A stretch of DNA of 64,000 nucleotides from Williamsia sp. 1138 (GTDB lineage: Bacteria; Actinomycetota; Actinomycetes; Mycobacteriales; Mycobacteriaceae). The notes beneath the pieces are model-generated. The model did not search any database and had not been told where the DNA came from. It was given only the letters and a program-made list of their open reading frames with translations. Shown in pieces: positions 34,455 to 42,822 of this stretch; positions within the stretch are counted from its first letter, which is position 1, and each line of letters starts with the position of its first letter. The translations under genes and the position numbers were made by a program. The stretch lies in assembly GCF_002095435.2 (NCBI RefSeq), contig NZ_MJEJ02000052.1:62001-126000 (forward strand), read 5' to 3'.

Positions 34455-35783
34455 TCAGTTCACTCGCCCTACGACCGGGCCCTTGACCGGCGGCATCGCA
34501 CGCAGCGTGGATTCGAGTTTCTTCGCGACGGCGAACAGGGTGCTTTCACATCCGGGTTGTCCGATGAGCTGCAGACCCAGTGGTAGTCCATCGACATCTT
34601 CGGCGCCGGGGACCACCACGACGGGTGCGCCGAGCAATTGCCACGGCCTGCTCAGGACAGGTGATCCGGTAGCGGACAGGCCCGCGGGCGCCGGGCCCAG
34701 TGCGGCGGGGCCGACCACCACGGCCTCACCGGCAAGCAACGCCTCGAAGTGTGCACGCCGCTGATCCCGCCGCTCCAATGCCGCCGCTCTGTCGCCCGCC
34801 GACACCTCAGAACCTTCAAGCACCAGCTCACGCAACGGCGGACTCAACCGTTCCCCGTGCTCAGCGACGACATCCCGCAGTGTCTCTGCTGCCTCGTGAG
34901 CCATGACCGTGCGGTGGTCGTCGGCGAGGGCGCGAATGTCCTGGTCCCAGTGCAGGCCGGCGCTGCTGATGCCGCGATCGGCGAGGATGCCGGGGACCGC
35001 ATCGAGAAGCGCAACCATCGCCGGATCCAGGCTGTCCAGCTCACTACCCGACCACACCAACACCTTCGGTGTGATCGGGGCAGACTCGGCAGACCGGCCG
35101 GTGAACGCGTTGAAGACGTACTCGAGATCTGCGATGGTGCGAGTCAGCACACCCAATGAATCGAGTGACTCGCTGAGTCCACAGACGCCGTCCAGGCTCA
35201 CAGTTCCCTGGGCCAGAACCATTCCAGCGGTCCCGCAGAACGATGCCGGCCGGGTCAGAGAGCCTGCCGTCTGAGTCCCCAGGGCCACAGCAATGGTCCC
35301 CGCACCCACCGCTGCCGCCGACCCGCTGGATGAGCCTCCCGGAGTGCGGTCTGGTGCCTTGGGGTTTCGGGTCGGACCGGGGGAGAAGTAGCCGAATTCG
35401 GTGGTGACGGTCTTTCCTTGGACCACGGCCCCGAGATCACGAAAACGGGCGACGCATGCGGCGTCCCGGGTGGCCGGGGCCTGCTCGGTGACCGATGATC
35501 CTGCCCGGGTCGGCAGGCCCGCGACGTCGATCAGATCCTTGACGGCGAGCGAGATCCCCCGAAGCGGTGCATCGGTGACCTGGTGGTCCTGACTGCGCGC
35601 CTCGTCGATCACGCGAGGGTTCAACTCGACCCATGCCGACAACATGCTCTCCGCGGCGTCGATGTCACCACGGACTCCACGGGTGAGTCGTACCGCCGTG
35701 TCCGCTCCGGAGTTGATGGCGGCTACTTGGTCCGGAATCGGACGGTGCCACCCTGCGGATCCCGCGAGGTCTCTTTCGATCAT
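34455..35783 (-). CDS. iacH: IacH-like amidase
   Basis: About 442 residues, amidase-signature family. Catalytic Lys in ISLAVKDLIDVAGLPTRAGS, then the Gly/Ser-rich GGSSSGSAAAVGAG and the nucleophile region GTQTAGSLTRPASFCG. In iac clusters IacH is an amidase thought to act on an amide-containing late intermediate. I use ATG 35783 (MIERDLAGSAG); the open frame runs further to 35930 but would overlap the divergent iacG gene. No strong ribosome site is visible. Confidence 0.85.
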   Translation of the reverse strand: MIERDLAGSAGWHRPIPDQVAAINSGADTAVRLTRGVRGDIDAAESMLSAWVELNPRVIDEARSQDHQVTDAPLRGISLAVKDLIDVAGLPTRAGSSVTEQAPATRDAACVARFRDLGAVVQGKTVTTEFGYFSPGPTRNPKAPDRTPGGSSSGSAAAVGAGTIAVALGTQTAGSLTRPASFCGTAGMVLAQGTVSLDGVCGLSESLDSLGVLTRTIADLEYVFNAFTGRSAESAPITPKVLVWSGSELDSLDPAMVALLDAVPGILADRGISSAGLHWDQDIRALADDHRTVMAHEAAETLRDVVAEHGERLSPPLRELVLEGSEVSAGDRAAALERRDQRRAHFEALLAGEAVVVGPAALGPAPAGLSATGSPVLSRPWQLLGAPVVVVPGAEDVDGLPLGLQLIGQPGCESTLFAVAKKLESTLRAMPPVKGPVVGRVN

Positions 35784-35818
35784 GGATCGAGTGTGCGGCT
35801 TCTCGCTCGCGAACGACA

Positions 35819-35834
35819 GTAAAGATTTCTCTGC
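35819..35834. promoter_or_regulatory. Weak candidate regulator box between iacH and iacG
   Basis: GTAAAGATTTCTCTGC shares the GTAA(A/G)GA start of the boxes at 31280 and 38091 but is less palindromic. A perfect CGAAATAGTTTCG palindrome lies close by at about 35853-35865. Both fall in the 87-bp divergent gap between iacH and iacG, which must hold two promoters. Confidence 0.25.
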
Positions 35835-35870
35835 TACCGCCGTAGGACGATACGAAATAGTTTCGCAGAC

Positions 35871-37061
35871 ATGGCTATCACCGCAACTGCCCAGTTCGAA
35901 GCATCCGTATTTCGGGAAGTGATGGGCCACTATCCTACGGGCGTCGTGGTGGTCACCGGTCGCGACCGCGATGGCGACGTGTTGGCGATGGTCGTCGGCA
36001 CGTTCAATTCGGTGTCGCTGGACCCGCCGCTGGTGTCGTTCATGCCGATGAAGACGTCCCGGACCTTCGCGAAGATGTTGGAGTGTGACTCACTGTGCAT
36101 CAACATCCTCGGTGGTGAGCAAGAGGACGTCGTGCTGACCATCGCGCAGCGCTGGGAGAACAAGCTCGACGGTATCGAATGGTTCGCCTCACCCAGCGGT
36201 AATCCGGTGCTGGCGGACTCGGTCGCGTGGATCGACAGCACGATCTACAACACTGTGGAGGCCGGCGACCACTGGATCGTGCTCTGCGCGGTCACGGACC
36301 TGGCCGTCACGAACCCGGTCTCGCCCCTCATCTTCTTCCAAGGTGGCTACGGCAGCTTCGTCACCACCTCGTTGATGGCACGGATGGATCACGAGATACT
36401 CCCTGCCATCCATGCTGCGCATGGTGCTCGCAGCAGAATCGAGGAGTTGGCAAATGCGATCGGTTGTGAGGTAACAGTTTTCACCGCCGTCAGTTGCGAT
36501 GAGATGGCGACTGTGTTGTCCGCGACATCGCCCGGAGTCGCCAGGGAAGGCGGGCTGGCGTTGCGGGTGCCGATGGTGCCGCCGATCGGGGACTCGTATG
36601 TGTTCGCCCGCTCGAGTGACGAGCAGAAGCGGTGGATCGGCAGGCTTCGCGGCGCGTCGGATGAGGTAAAAGCAGTGCATCTCGAGCGTCTGGATTTCGT
36701 CCGAGAACACGGGTACCTGATCGCCTTCCTGCCACCGCAGACCGCCGATGCCTATGCTGAGATGCGTGACGCGGCTGAGCGTTACGGACGTGGTCGACTG
36801 ACTCCAGCCCAGGAACGAAGCATCCGGGAGTCGATCGGACGGTCTCCTGTCGACTATCGGGTCCAGCACGTCGAGGACTCGTCCACCTATGACGTGGGAT
36901 CGCTGGTGCTGCCCGTCCGAGACCCGGGTGGTGGCTACTCGTTGACGTTGCGGTTGGCGCAGCTGCCTCCGCAGGCATCGGGTGCGACGATCCGCGGATG
37001 GCTCCGCCAGGCGCGTGAGGTCGTCGCCGCCCTCGAGAACAACCGAGAGGTGCAGCCGTGA
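35871..37061 (+). CDS. iacG: IacG-like flavin reductase fused to an IclR-like effector domain
   Basis: 396 residues, more than twice the usual flavin reductase length. Residues 1-165 are the FMN-binding reductase (MGHYPTGVVVVTGRD, GTFNSVSLDPPLVSF, ILGGEQEDVVL), which should supply reduced flavin to IacA. Residues from about 175 onward match the IclR effector-binding pattern without any HTH: RIEELANAIGCEVTVFTAVS, a middle ASDEVKAVHLERLDFVREHG, and LVLPVRDPGGGYSLTLRL. Some two-component monooxygenase reductases, such as the HpaH (C1) reductase of Acinetobacter with its MarR-like C-terminal domain, are stimulated by substrate, and a similar control is plausible here. Its stop overlaps iacI by 4 bp. 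Confidence 0.82.
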   Translation: MAITATAQFEASVFREVMGHYPTGVVVVTGRDRDGDVLAMVVGTFNSVSLDPPLVSFMPMKTSRTFAKMLECDSLCINILGGEQEDVVLTIAQRWENKLDGIEWFASPSGNPVLADSVAWIDSTIYNTVEAGDHWIVLCAVTDLAVTNPVSPLIFFQGGYGSFVTTSLMARMDHEILPAIHAAHGARSRIEELANAIGCEVTVFTAVSCDEMATVLSATSPGVAREGGLALRVPMVPPIGDSYVFARSSDEQKRWIGRLRGASDEVKAVHLERLDFVREHGYLIAFLPPQTADAYAEMRDAAERYGRGRLTPAQERSIRESIGRSPVDYRVQHVEDSSTYDVGSLVLPVRDPGGGYSLTLRLAQLPPQASGATIRGWLRQAREVVAALENNREVQP

Positions 37062-37621
37062 CCGAGGCCATGGAAGACACCGTTGCAGGGTTGGTTGCCC
37101 GAATCGAGACGTTGGAGGCCGAGGCCGACATCCGTCGGCTGCAGGCCCGCTATATGTTCCTCTGCGACACACCGTGTCCCGAATTCGGCGTACGCGACGA
37201 TCAGCACCGGATCGACCTGATCGTCGGGCTCTACTCGGACGACGCGGTGTGGGAGGGCGTCGGCGAATACTACGACGGTCAGTTCGGGCGTGCGCAGGGT
37301 CATGCGGAGATCCGGGCGCACTTCGAGCGGTTCTGGGGGACCAAGCGTGATCCGGAGCTGTTGCTCAACGCCCACTATCTGACGTCTGAGCAGATCCACG
37401 TGGCGGGCTCCGGCGCCTCAGGGCAGTGGATTCACATGCAGCCCTGGCTCTTTGCGGACGGTAGTGGACTCTTGCGGTCGAGTCGCCTGAACAATGAGTT
37501 CCGAAAGGTCGACGGGGTCTGGAAGATCACCCGGACGAGAACCGAGAATGTGTTCATAGCCCCTCTGCCCACGCGTTTCGCAAGCGACCACCCGCGCGCA
37601 TCGGTACTCATGCGGCCGTAG
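37058..37621 (+). CDS. iacI: IacI-like NTF2-fold protein
   Basis: 187 residues with the SnoaL/NTF2-like fold (RLQARYMFLCDTPCPEF, DDAVWEGVGEYYDGQ, GHAEIRAHFERFWG, NEFRKVDGVWKITRTR). An IacI-type protein of this fold occurs in iac clusters; its catalytic role is not settled. It is co-translated with iacG (ATGA overlap). Confidence 0.8.
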   Translation: MTEAMEDTVAGLVARIETLEAEADIRRLQARYMFLCDTPCPEFGVRDDQHRIDLIVGLYSDDAVWEGVGEYYDGQFGRAQGHAEIRAHFERFWGTKRDPELLLNAHYLTSEQIHVAGSGASGQWIHMQPWLFADGSGLLRSSRLNNEFRKVDGVWKITRTRTENVFIAPLPTRFASDHPRASVLMRP

Positions 37622-37665
37622 TCCGGCGCGTGCAGTCAACAAGCCGACCCGCGCGCCACGGTCGG

Positions 37666-37980
37666 TCAGTCGTCGCTCCAAGCGGCATCTGCCTCCCAGT
37701 AGTCCATACCAGCGGCGCTGACCCGGTGCCGCCACGGCGACGTTCGGCGAAGTGTCGGCTCGATGCGTGCAGTGGCCTCGTCGGCCACCTCCGGGCCGTC
37801 ACCGGTGACGGTCCAGTGCACCCAGTTCACTTCGTTGCCCGCACTGTCGTGGGTGAACAGGTCCACATGCCGCCACCCGTAGCCGAAGGTGTCGGTGTAG
37901 CAGGTCAGTGTCATCCGCCGGTCATCGGTGACCGAGGCGCTTGAATCAGGGGTCATTTCGAATCCGTATGTCGGTGGCAT
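37666..37980 (-). CDS. Small hypothetical protein inside the iac region
   Basis: 104 residues (or 96 from ATG 37956), encoded on the strand opposite to the flanking iacI and iacC. It is rich in aromatic residues and Asp (YTDTFGYGWRHVDLFTHDSAG, NWVHWTVTGDGPE, DYWEADAAWSDD), with no signal, membrane segment or family that I recognise. The composition looks like a real soluble beta-rich protein rather than a shadow frame, and no overlapping gene competes for the space. No convincing ribosome site. Possibly an accessory iac protein. Confidence 0.5.
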   Translation of the reverse strand: MPPTYGFEMTPDSSASVTDDRRMTLTCYTDTFGYGWRHVDLFTHDSAGNEVNWVHWTVTGDGPEVADEATARIEPTLRRTSPWRHRVSAAGMDYWEADAAWSDD

Positions 37981-38277
37981 GATTTCGGAGCGGTGGTGTC
38001 GCGGACACGATGGGTCGGCGCGACGAGATCTGCGGTCACCGTCTCGCCATGATGTTACCGCTGCCGAGGCACCCAGGTTGTGTTCTACGGGTAAGGAAAT
38101 TACCTATCAGGCGGTGTACCTTCTCTGATTCTCAGCGGCCGCGCATATCCGTACCGTGAGGGTCGACAGTGCTGAACGAGCAAGTCCGGGCGCCACAGCC
38201 CTGGCGGCCGGGACCCGGTTTCGATTGTCCCGGTTGACCTTGCGATTCACATCACCTATGTATCTGGAGCCATCACG
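37981..38277. promoter_or_regulatory. iacC upstream region
   Basis: 297 bp between the small minus-strand gene and iacC. It must hold the promoter for iacCDF and possibly for the minus-strand gene. The only clear structure is the GGTAAGGAAATTACC palindrome described separately; GGAG lies about ten bases before the iacC ATG. Confidence 0.5.
38091..38107 (+). promoter_or_regulatory. Candidate response-regulator box upstream of iacC
   Basis: GGTAAGGAAATTACCTA contains a perfect GGTAA-N5-TTACC palindrome and shares GTAAGGAA with the box in the iacA promoter at 31280. It lies about 170 bp upstream of iacC. Similar placement at two iac promoters supports a shared regulator, probably the FixJ-like protein. 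Confidence 0.45.
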
Positions 38278-39576
38278 ATGACCGTCGACTTCAACGCAGA
38301 GAAGGTCTACGACCTCCCACCCTCCGACCTGGTGCGCCCCGATCGCGTTGCGGGGCGGATGTACACAGACCCTGACATCTTCGAACTCGAGATGTCGCGC
38401 ATCTTCGAGCGCGCCTGGGTCTGGGTTGCTCACGAGAGTGAGTTGCCGAAGGCCGGCAGTTTCAAGTCGACACACGTCGGGCACCAGCCGGTGATCGTCA
38501 CACGTGATCGCAAAGGCAACATCAACACTCTGCTGAACAGGTGCCGGCACCGTGGGGCGAGCGTGTGCGAGCAGCGCGCCGGTAACGCCAATGGGTTCAC
38601 GTGCCCGTACCACGCGTGGTCATACGGTCTCGACGGCACCTTGCGAGGGATCCCGTACCCCGATGGCTACGAGGATGTCATGGGCAAAGAGGGAATGGGC
38701 CTGAAGAAGGCGCGCACCGAATCATACGGCGGCATGATCTTTGCGACGTTCAACCCTGACGCTGAGCCACTCGACGAGTTCTTGGGCGACACCAAACTCT
38801 GGATCGATCGATTCTTCAAGCAGGGCGGCGGATATCCCGTCAAAGTGCTCGGCACGCACCGGTTCAAGTTCCGCGGCAACTGGAAGATCCAGCTGGAGAA
38901 CACCACTGACGGCTACCACTTCCCGATCGTGCACCGGTCCTGGATGGCGTCGGTGGACGCCGAGACCTCCGACATGATGAGTTTCATGACAGATCCGTCC
39001 GCGATCACCCATGACCTCGGTAACGGACACTCGGTGATGCAGATGGTCCCCGAACATTCAGACCTCGATGCCGACGACGGCAGCGAGCCGCTGCAGCCAC
39101 GCTTCGACGGTCTGGTCGCGGAACTGACCGAGGCCGGGTTGGATGAGCCCGCCGTCCGCAAGCTGGTACGCGCTGTCCATGGCACGGGGTTCAATCTCAA
39201 CCTGTTCCCGAACGTGTCGATGTCCATCTCGTTCTTCCGGGTACTGCGTCCGATCTCGGTCAACGAGACGTGGATCGAGCACGTTGCCCTGGGGTCGGAC
39301 GGACCGGAGGACATCGTCGGACCGGTCAATCGGGAACGGTTGCGGGCTCACGAACACTTCCAGGGCCCCTTCGGTTTCGGCACACCTGATGATGCCGAGG
39401 GCTGGGACCGCGTGCAGAGGGGCGCCGTGGGTGGACCTGAACTGCCCATCATGGTCAATCGTGGCCTGGGCCGTGAGGCTCGCTCGGCGCAGGGATGGCC
39501 CACTTCTCACGTCACAGATGAAACGGGTATGCGCGCTGCATACGGAAAATGGAAGGAGATGATGAGCGATGACTGA
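38278..39576 (+). CDS. iacC: IacC-like Rieske oxygenase large subunit
   Basis: 432 residues. Rieske [2Fe-2S] site CRHRGASVC followed by CPYHAW (C-x-H-x17-C-x2-H) at residues 87-110, and the mononuclear iron site DGYHFPIVH. This is the alpha subunit of a ring-hydroxylating dioxygenase. In the iac pathway IacC/IacD with reductase IacF acts on the oxidised indole intermediate on the way to catechol. GGAG lies about ten bases before ATG 38278. The 3' end overlaps iacD by 8 bp. Confidence 0.88.
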   Translation: MTVDFNAEKVYDLPPSDLVRPDRVAGRMYTDPDIFELEMSRIFERAWVWVAHESELPKAGSFKSTHVGHQPVIVTRDRKGNINTLLNRCRHRGASVCEQRAGNANGFTCPYHAWSYGLDGTLRGIPYPDGYEDVMGKEGMGLKKARTESYGGMIFATFNPDAEPLDEFLGDTKLWIDRFFKQGGGYPVKVLGTHRFKFRGNWKIQLENTTDGYHFPIVHRSWMASVDAETSDMMSFMTDPSAITHDLGNGHSVMQMVPEHSDLDADDGSEPLQPRFDGLVAELTEAGLDEPAVRKLVRAVHGTGFNLNLFPNVSMSISFFRVLRPISVNETWIEHVALGSDGPEDIVGPVNRERLRAHEHFQGPFGFGTPDDAEGWDRVQRGAVGGPELPIMVNRGLGREARSAQGWPTSHVTDETGMRAAYGKWKEMMSDD

Positions 39577-40153
39577 CACCGTCCAGGCTCGCAAACCGAA
39601 ACCAGGTGCATGGGCGGCGGAAGCCGTTGCCCGTGAGCTGCCGGTGTCGTTTGTACCCACCACCGACACCCGGGTGGTGCGAGCCATCGATCTCATCAGT
39701 CGTGAGGCCGAGTTGCTCGACAACAAAGACTACGAAGCATGGCAGCAGCTCTACTCCGAAGACGCAAAGTACATCATCCCGATCGATCCTGATTGCGAAG
39801 ACTTCGCCAACACCCTGAACATGGTGTACGACGACGCTCACATGCGTGGTCTGCGGGTCACCCGGATGACCGAGGGATATGCGATCGCCGCGGTCGACTC
39901 AGCAAAGACGCTCCGAACCATCGGACGGTTCGTCCCTGCCGACGTGGTCGATCGTGACCACGGTGCCACTGTCAAGATCCGCGCGGCACAGACGCTGATC
40001 GCCTACAAGCGCGGACACCACGATATCTGGGCTGCAAACGTCGACTACACGATTGATCTGGGCGCCACTGCTGCCGACGACCGCCTATCCCTCAAAGTCA
40101 TTCGACTCATCGACGGCCGGGACGAGGTACCTGCGGCGGGGTTCCTGCTGTGA
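39569..40153 (+). CDS. iacD: IacD-like Rieske oxygenase small subunit
   Basis: 194 residues with the ring-hydroxylating beta-subunit fold (LISREAELLDNKDYEAWQQL, YIIPIDPDCEDF, HMRGLRVTRMTEGYA, YTIDLG). It forms the oxygenase with IacC. ATG 39569 lies inside the end of iacC, and its stop overlaps the GTG of iacF by 4 bp, so all three genes are coupled. Confidence 0.87.
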   Translation: MTDTVQARKPKPGAWAAEAVARELPVSFVPTTDTRVVRAIDLISREAELLDNKDYEAWQQLYSEDAKYIIPIDPDCEDFANTLNMVYDDAHMRGLRVTRMTEGYAIAAVDSAKTLRTIGRFVPADVVDRDHGATVKIRAAQTLIAYKRGHHDIWAANVDYTIDLGATAADDRLSLKVIRLIDGRDEVPAAGFLL

Positions 40154-41103
40154 CGCTCCAGGTGCAGGTTGCCGAGGTCGTCTCCGAGACACCGGCTATA
40201 CGTACGCTAAGGCTGGTGCGTGAAGACGGCGCGCAGTTCACCCCCTATGATGCGGGTGCACACATCGACGTCGTCGGCCCGACCGGTGTGCTCCGGCAAT
40301 ACTCGCTGTGTAGTCCACCCCGCGACCCGTCGTCCCTCCTGATCGCGGTGAAACGCGAGGAGGACTCGCGTGGAGGTTCAGCTGCGCTGCACGAGGTGCA
40401 ACCGGGCGACCGTGTGACGATCTCGCCACCGCGTAACCTCCTGACCCTCGCCGAGGATGCCGACCGGCACGTGCTGATCGCAGGTGGTATCGGAGTGACC
40501 CCGCTGCTCAGCTTGGCGTATGAAATGAGCTCGCGAGCAGTCGACTTCGAACTCCACTACTTCGTGCGTAGTCGGGACCAGGCGGCCTTCATCGACCTGT
40601 TGGAGAACCGCGTGGAGTTCGCTGACCGGGTTCATCTCTATTTCGGTACTCCACGTAGCGATCTGGCCGGCATCCTCGAGGAGCTGGCGGGCCGGGCAGA
40701 CAAAGCCTCCCATGTCTACACCTGTGGGCCGGTCGGATTCATGGACCTGGTGGCGGCCACCTTCGCACCCGCGGTGGGTGCCGATCAGGTCCACAGCGAG
40801 CATTTTGTCGCAACGACCGTCGACACCAGTGCGGACTCCGCCTTCGAGATCGAACTCGACACCGGCGAGGAGTTCACTGTCCCGGCCGACCAGTCGATCC
40901 TGGAAGTCCTGGAAGAGAACGGGATCGAGGTCTTCAAGTCCTGCGAGGAAGGGATCTGCGGGTCGTGCATCTCGGGTGTGCTGGAAGGCACACCGGACCA
41001 CCGCGACAACTGCCTGTCGAACGCTGACAAAGCGGCCGGCAACCAGATGGCTCTATGCGTGAGCCGGGCACAGTCATCCAAGCTGGTCATCGAACTGTAC
41101 TGA
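40150..41103 (+). CDS. iacF: IacF-like oxygenase reductase (FMN, plant-type 2Fe-2S)
   Basis: 317 residues, VanB-type. Flavin-binding RQYSLCSPPRD near residue 50, nucleotide-binding LIAGGIGVTPLLSLA and TCGPVGFMDLV, then a C-terminal ferredoxin domain with CEEGICGSCISGV and a fourth Cys in RDNCLS. It passes electrons from NAD(P)H to the IacC/IacD Rieske oxygenase. GTG 40150 overlaps the iacD stop. It ends just before a good terminator. Confidence 0.88.
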   Translation: MTLQVQVAEVVSETPAIRTLRLVREDGAQFTPYDAGAHIDVVGPTGVLRQYSLCSPPRDPSSLLIAVKREEDSRGGSAALHEVQPGDRVTISPPRNLLTLAEDADRHVLIAGGIGVTPLLSLAYEMSSRAVDFELHYFVRSRDQAAFIDLLENRVEFADRVHLYFGTPRSDLAGILEELAGRADKASHVYTCGPVGFMDLVAATFAPAVGADQVHSEHFVATTVDTSADSAFEIELDTGEEFTVPADQSILEVLEENGIEVFKSCEEGICGSCISGVLEGTPDHRDNCLSNADKAAGNQMALCVSRAQSSKLVIELY

Positions 41104-41119
41104 GCGCCAACGCCGGATC

Positions 41120-41160
41120 ACGGGCATCGACATCGCTGAAGCGGTGGCGGTGCCCGTTTT
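41120..41160 (+). terminator. Intrinsic terminator after iacCDF
   Basis: ACGGGCA at 41120-41126 pairs with TGCCCGT at 41151-41157 and is followed by TTTTCTT, the expected layout of a Rho-independent terminator 17 bp after the iacF stop. Confidence 0.65.
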
Positions 41161-41207
41161 CTTGTAGGCCCCTGTCGGCACAAGTGCGCACATGAGCACA
41201 GCAGAAA

Positions 41208-41252
41208 GCGCCTCCCGGGCACCGAACGTGGTGTTCGATGCCCGGGAGGCGC
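41208..41252. terminator. Strong hairpin between convergent iacF and symporter genes
   Basis: Arms 41208-41227 and 41233-41252 are complementary over 20 bp with one mismatch, around GTGGT. The core is CTCCCGGGCA with its inverse. It lies 22 bp past the symporter stop (minus strand) and serves as its terminator and as a barrier to read-through from either side. Confidence 0.7.
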
Positions 41253-41274
41253 CGGGTATTCGTCAGTTGCTGCC

Positions 41275-42822
41275 TCAGCTGCGAGTGGCAGCACCACCGA
41301 CTTTCTCCGCGGCCCGGCCGGTCAGCGCGGTGATGCGCATCGCGTCGAACGTCTCCTCGGCCTCGGCGGCGGCACCGCCGCGCGGCGATGTCATCAAGGC
41401 GACCACGATCGAGATGAGTAGGGCCACAGGGGCAGCGACGAGCGCGGGATTCGAGAAGCCCAGTGGCGCATCATCACCGTGTATGGCGGGGCTCGCGAGA
41501 ATGATCGCGAGGGACAGCGTGAGGCCGGCAACGATCCCGGCGATCACAGCCTGCGCGGTCATCCGGCGCCAGTACATGGTCAGCAACAGCGACGGCAGGT
41601 TGGCGCACGCGGCAATGGACATGCCGAGTGAGGCCAGGAACGCCACGTTCTGCTTTTCTGCCGCCAGGGCGATGACCACACCGATCGCACAGGTCAGCAC
41701 GGTCGCGACGCGGGCGGCGCGATGCTGTCCAACCTCCGATACCTTCCCCTTTCGAAACACCTGACCGTAGAGGTCGTGTGCGATAGCGCCGGACGTCGCG
41801 ATGACCAGGCCCGACAACGCGGCCAGGATGGTCACGAAGGCAACCGCCGCCACGAAGGCCAACAGCAAAGAGCCACCCAAGGATTCGGCAAGTTGGGCCA
41901 CCGCAAGGTTTCCGCCCTTGTTCTCCTGTGCGATCTCCTTCTGTCCGACGATGTACGCAGCTCCGTAACCCAGGACCGGGATCATGAGGTAGAAGCCGAA
42001 AAACACCCAGATGGCTGTGTATGCCGACGACCGGGCCTGCTTGGAGTCGGGAACCGTCAGGAAGCGGATCATGACGTGCGGCAACCCCAGCACACCGAAC
42101 ACCAGCCCGACGATCTGCGACAGCTGATCGAAGGAGGCAAGGTCCGAGGTGCGGTTCGGCCCGACGAAGGACTCACCGAACTCAGAGAGGGCAGTGGAGA
42201 ACGGCCCGAAGAGATTGAAGTCGTATTTGATGAGCACAAGGACGAAGAGGACCACCGCACAGACGATCAGCAGCACGGTCTTGATGATCTGGATCCAGCT
42301 GGTGGCCAGCATTCCACCGACCATTGTGTAGGTGGTGGTCAGCACGCCGATGATCAGTACCGCCACCCAGTATTTGAGGTCGAACAGGAGCGAGACGATC
42401 AGCGCGGCCCCGACGAGTTGGGCTACCAGGTATACAACGCTGATGACGACGGTGCTGGTGGCCATCGCGGTTCGCACCGGCGAGCCGGTGAAACGTGTTG
42501 CCAGCACATCGGCGAGAGTGAACCGTCCCAGGTTACGAAGTGGTTCGGCGACGATCAGCATGGCGAGCAGGAACGCAATGGGTACGAAGACCGCAAGGTA
42601 GAAGCCGTTGAACCCGGTCAGGGCGATGGCGCCGGTGACACCGAGAAACGATGCCGCCGAGATGAAGTCGCCCGCGATCGCGACGCCGTTCTGACGGCCG
42701 GTCAGTCGCCCTCCGGCAACGTAGTGGTCGGCGGCCGTCTTGTTTTTCTTGGCCGCCCACCACGTGATGAAGAGCGTGACCACGACAAGCGATGCGAACA
42801 GGATTGCTGAGGAAAGAGTCAT
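41275..42822 (-). CDS. Sodium:solute symporter (ActP/MctC/PaaL type)
   Basis: 515 residues with about thirteen membrane helices. SSS-family features: GGRLTGRQNGVAIAGDFISAASFLG near residue 40, YTMVGGMLATSWIQIIKT and a carboxylate-transporter-like C-terminal half. Together with its DUF485 partner this matches acetate, monocarboxylate or phenylacetate permeases. Because it directly follows the iac genes, import of indole-3-acetate is plausible but not shown; short monocarboxylates are the main alternative. The start overlaps the DUF485 stop by 4 bp. Confidence 0.85.
   Translation of the reverse strand: MTLSSAILFASLVVVTLFITWWAAKKNKTAADHYVAGGRLTGRQNGVAIAGDFISAASFLGVTGAIALTGFNGFYLAVFVPIAFLLAMLIVAEPLRNLGRFTLADVLATRFTGSPVRTAMATSTVVISVVYLVAQLVGAALIVSLLFDLKYWVAVLIIGVLTTTYTMVGGMLATSWIQIIKTVLLIVCAVVLFVLVLIKYDFNLFGPFSTALSEFGESFVGPNRTSDLASFDQLSQIVGLVFGVLGLPHVMIRFLTVPDSKQARSSAYTAIWVFFGFYLMIPVLGYGAAYIVGQKEIAQENKGGNLAVAQLAESLGGSLLLAFVAAVAFVTILAALSGLVIATSGAIAHDLYGQVFRKGKVSEVGQHRAARVATVLTCAIGVVIALAAEKQNVAFLASLGMSIAACANLPSLLLTMYWRRMTAQAVIAGIVAGLTLSLAIILASPAIHGDDAPLGFSNPALVAAPVALLISIVVALMTSPRGGAAAEAEETFDAMRITALTGRAAEKVGGAATRS

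Noticed and set aside
20174-41103. Possible genomic island (VapBC, iac genes, regulators)
   Set aside because: No integrase, transposase, tRNA target or flanking direct repeat is visible, and base composition does not change clearly at the borders.
41722-42810. 362-codon plus-strand open frame
   Set aside because: It is opposite the symporter gene, and its highly charged Asp/Glu/His/Gln-rich content is what the reverse strand of a membrane protein gene gives.
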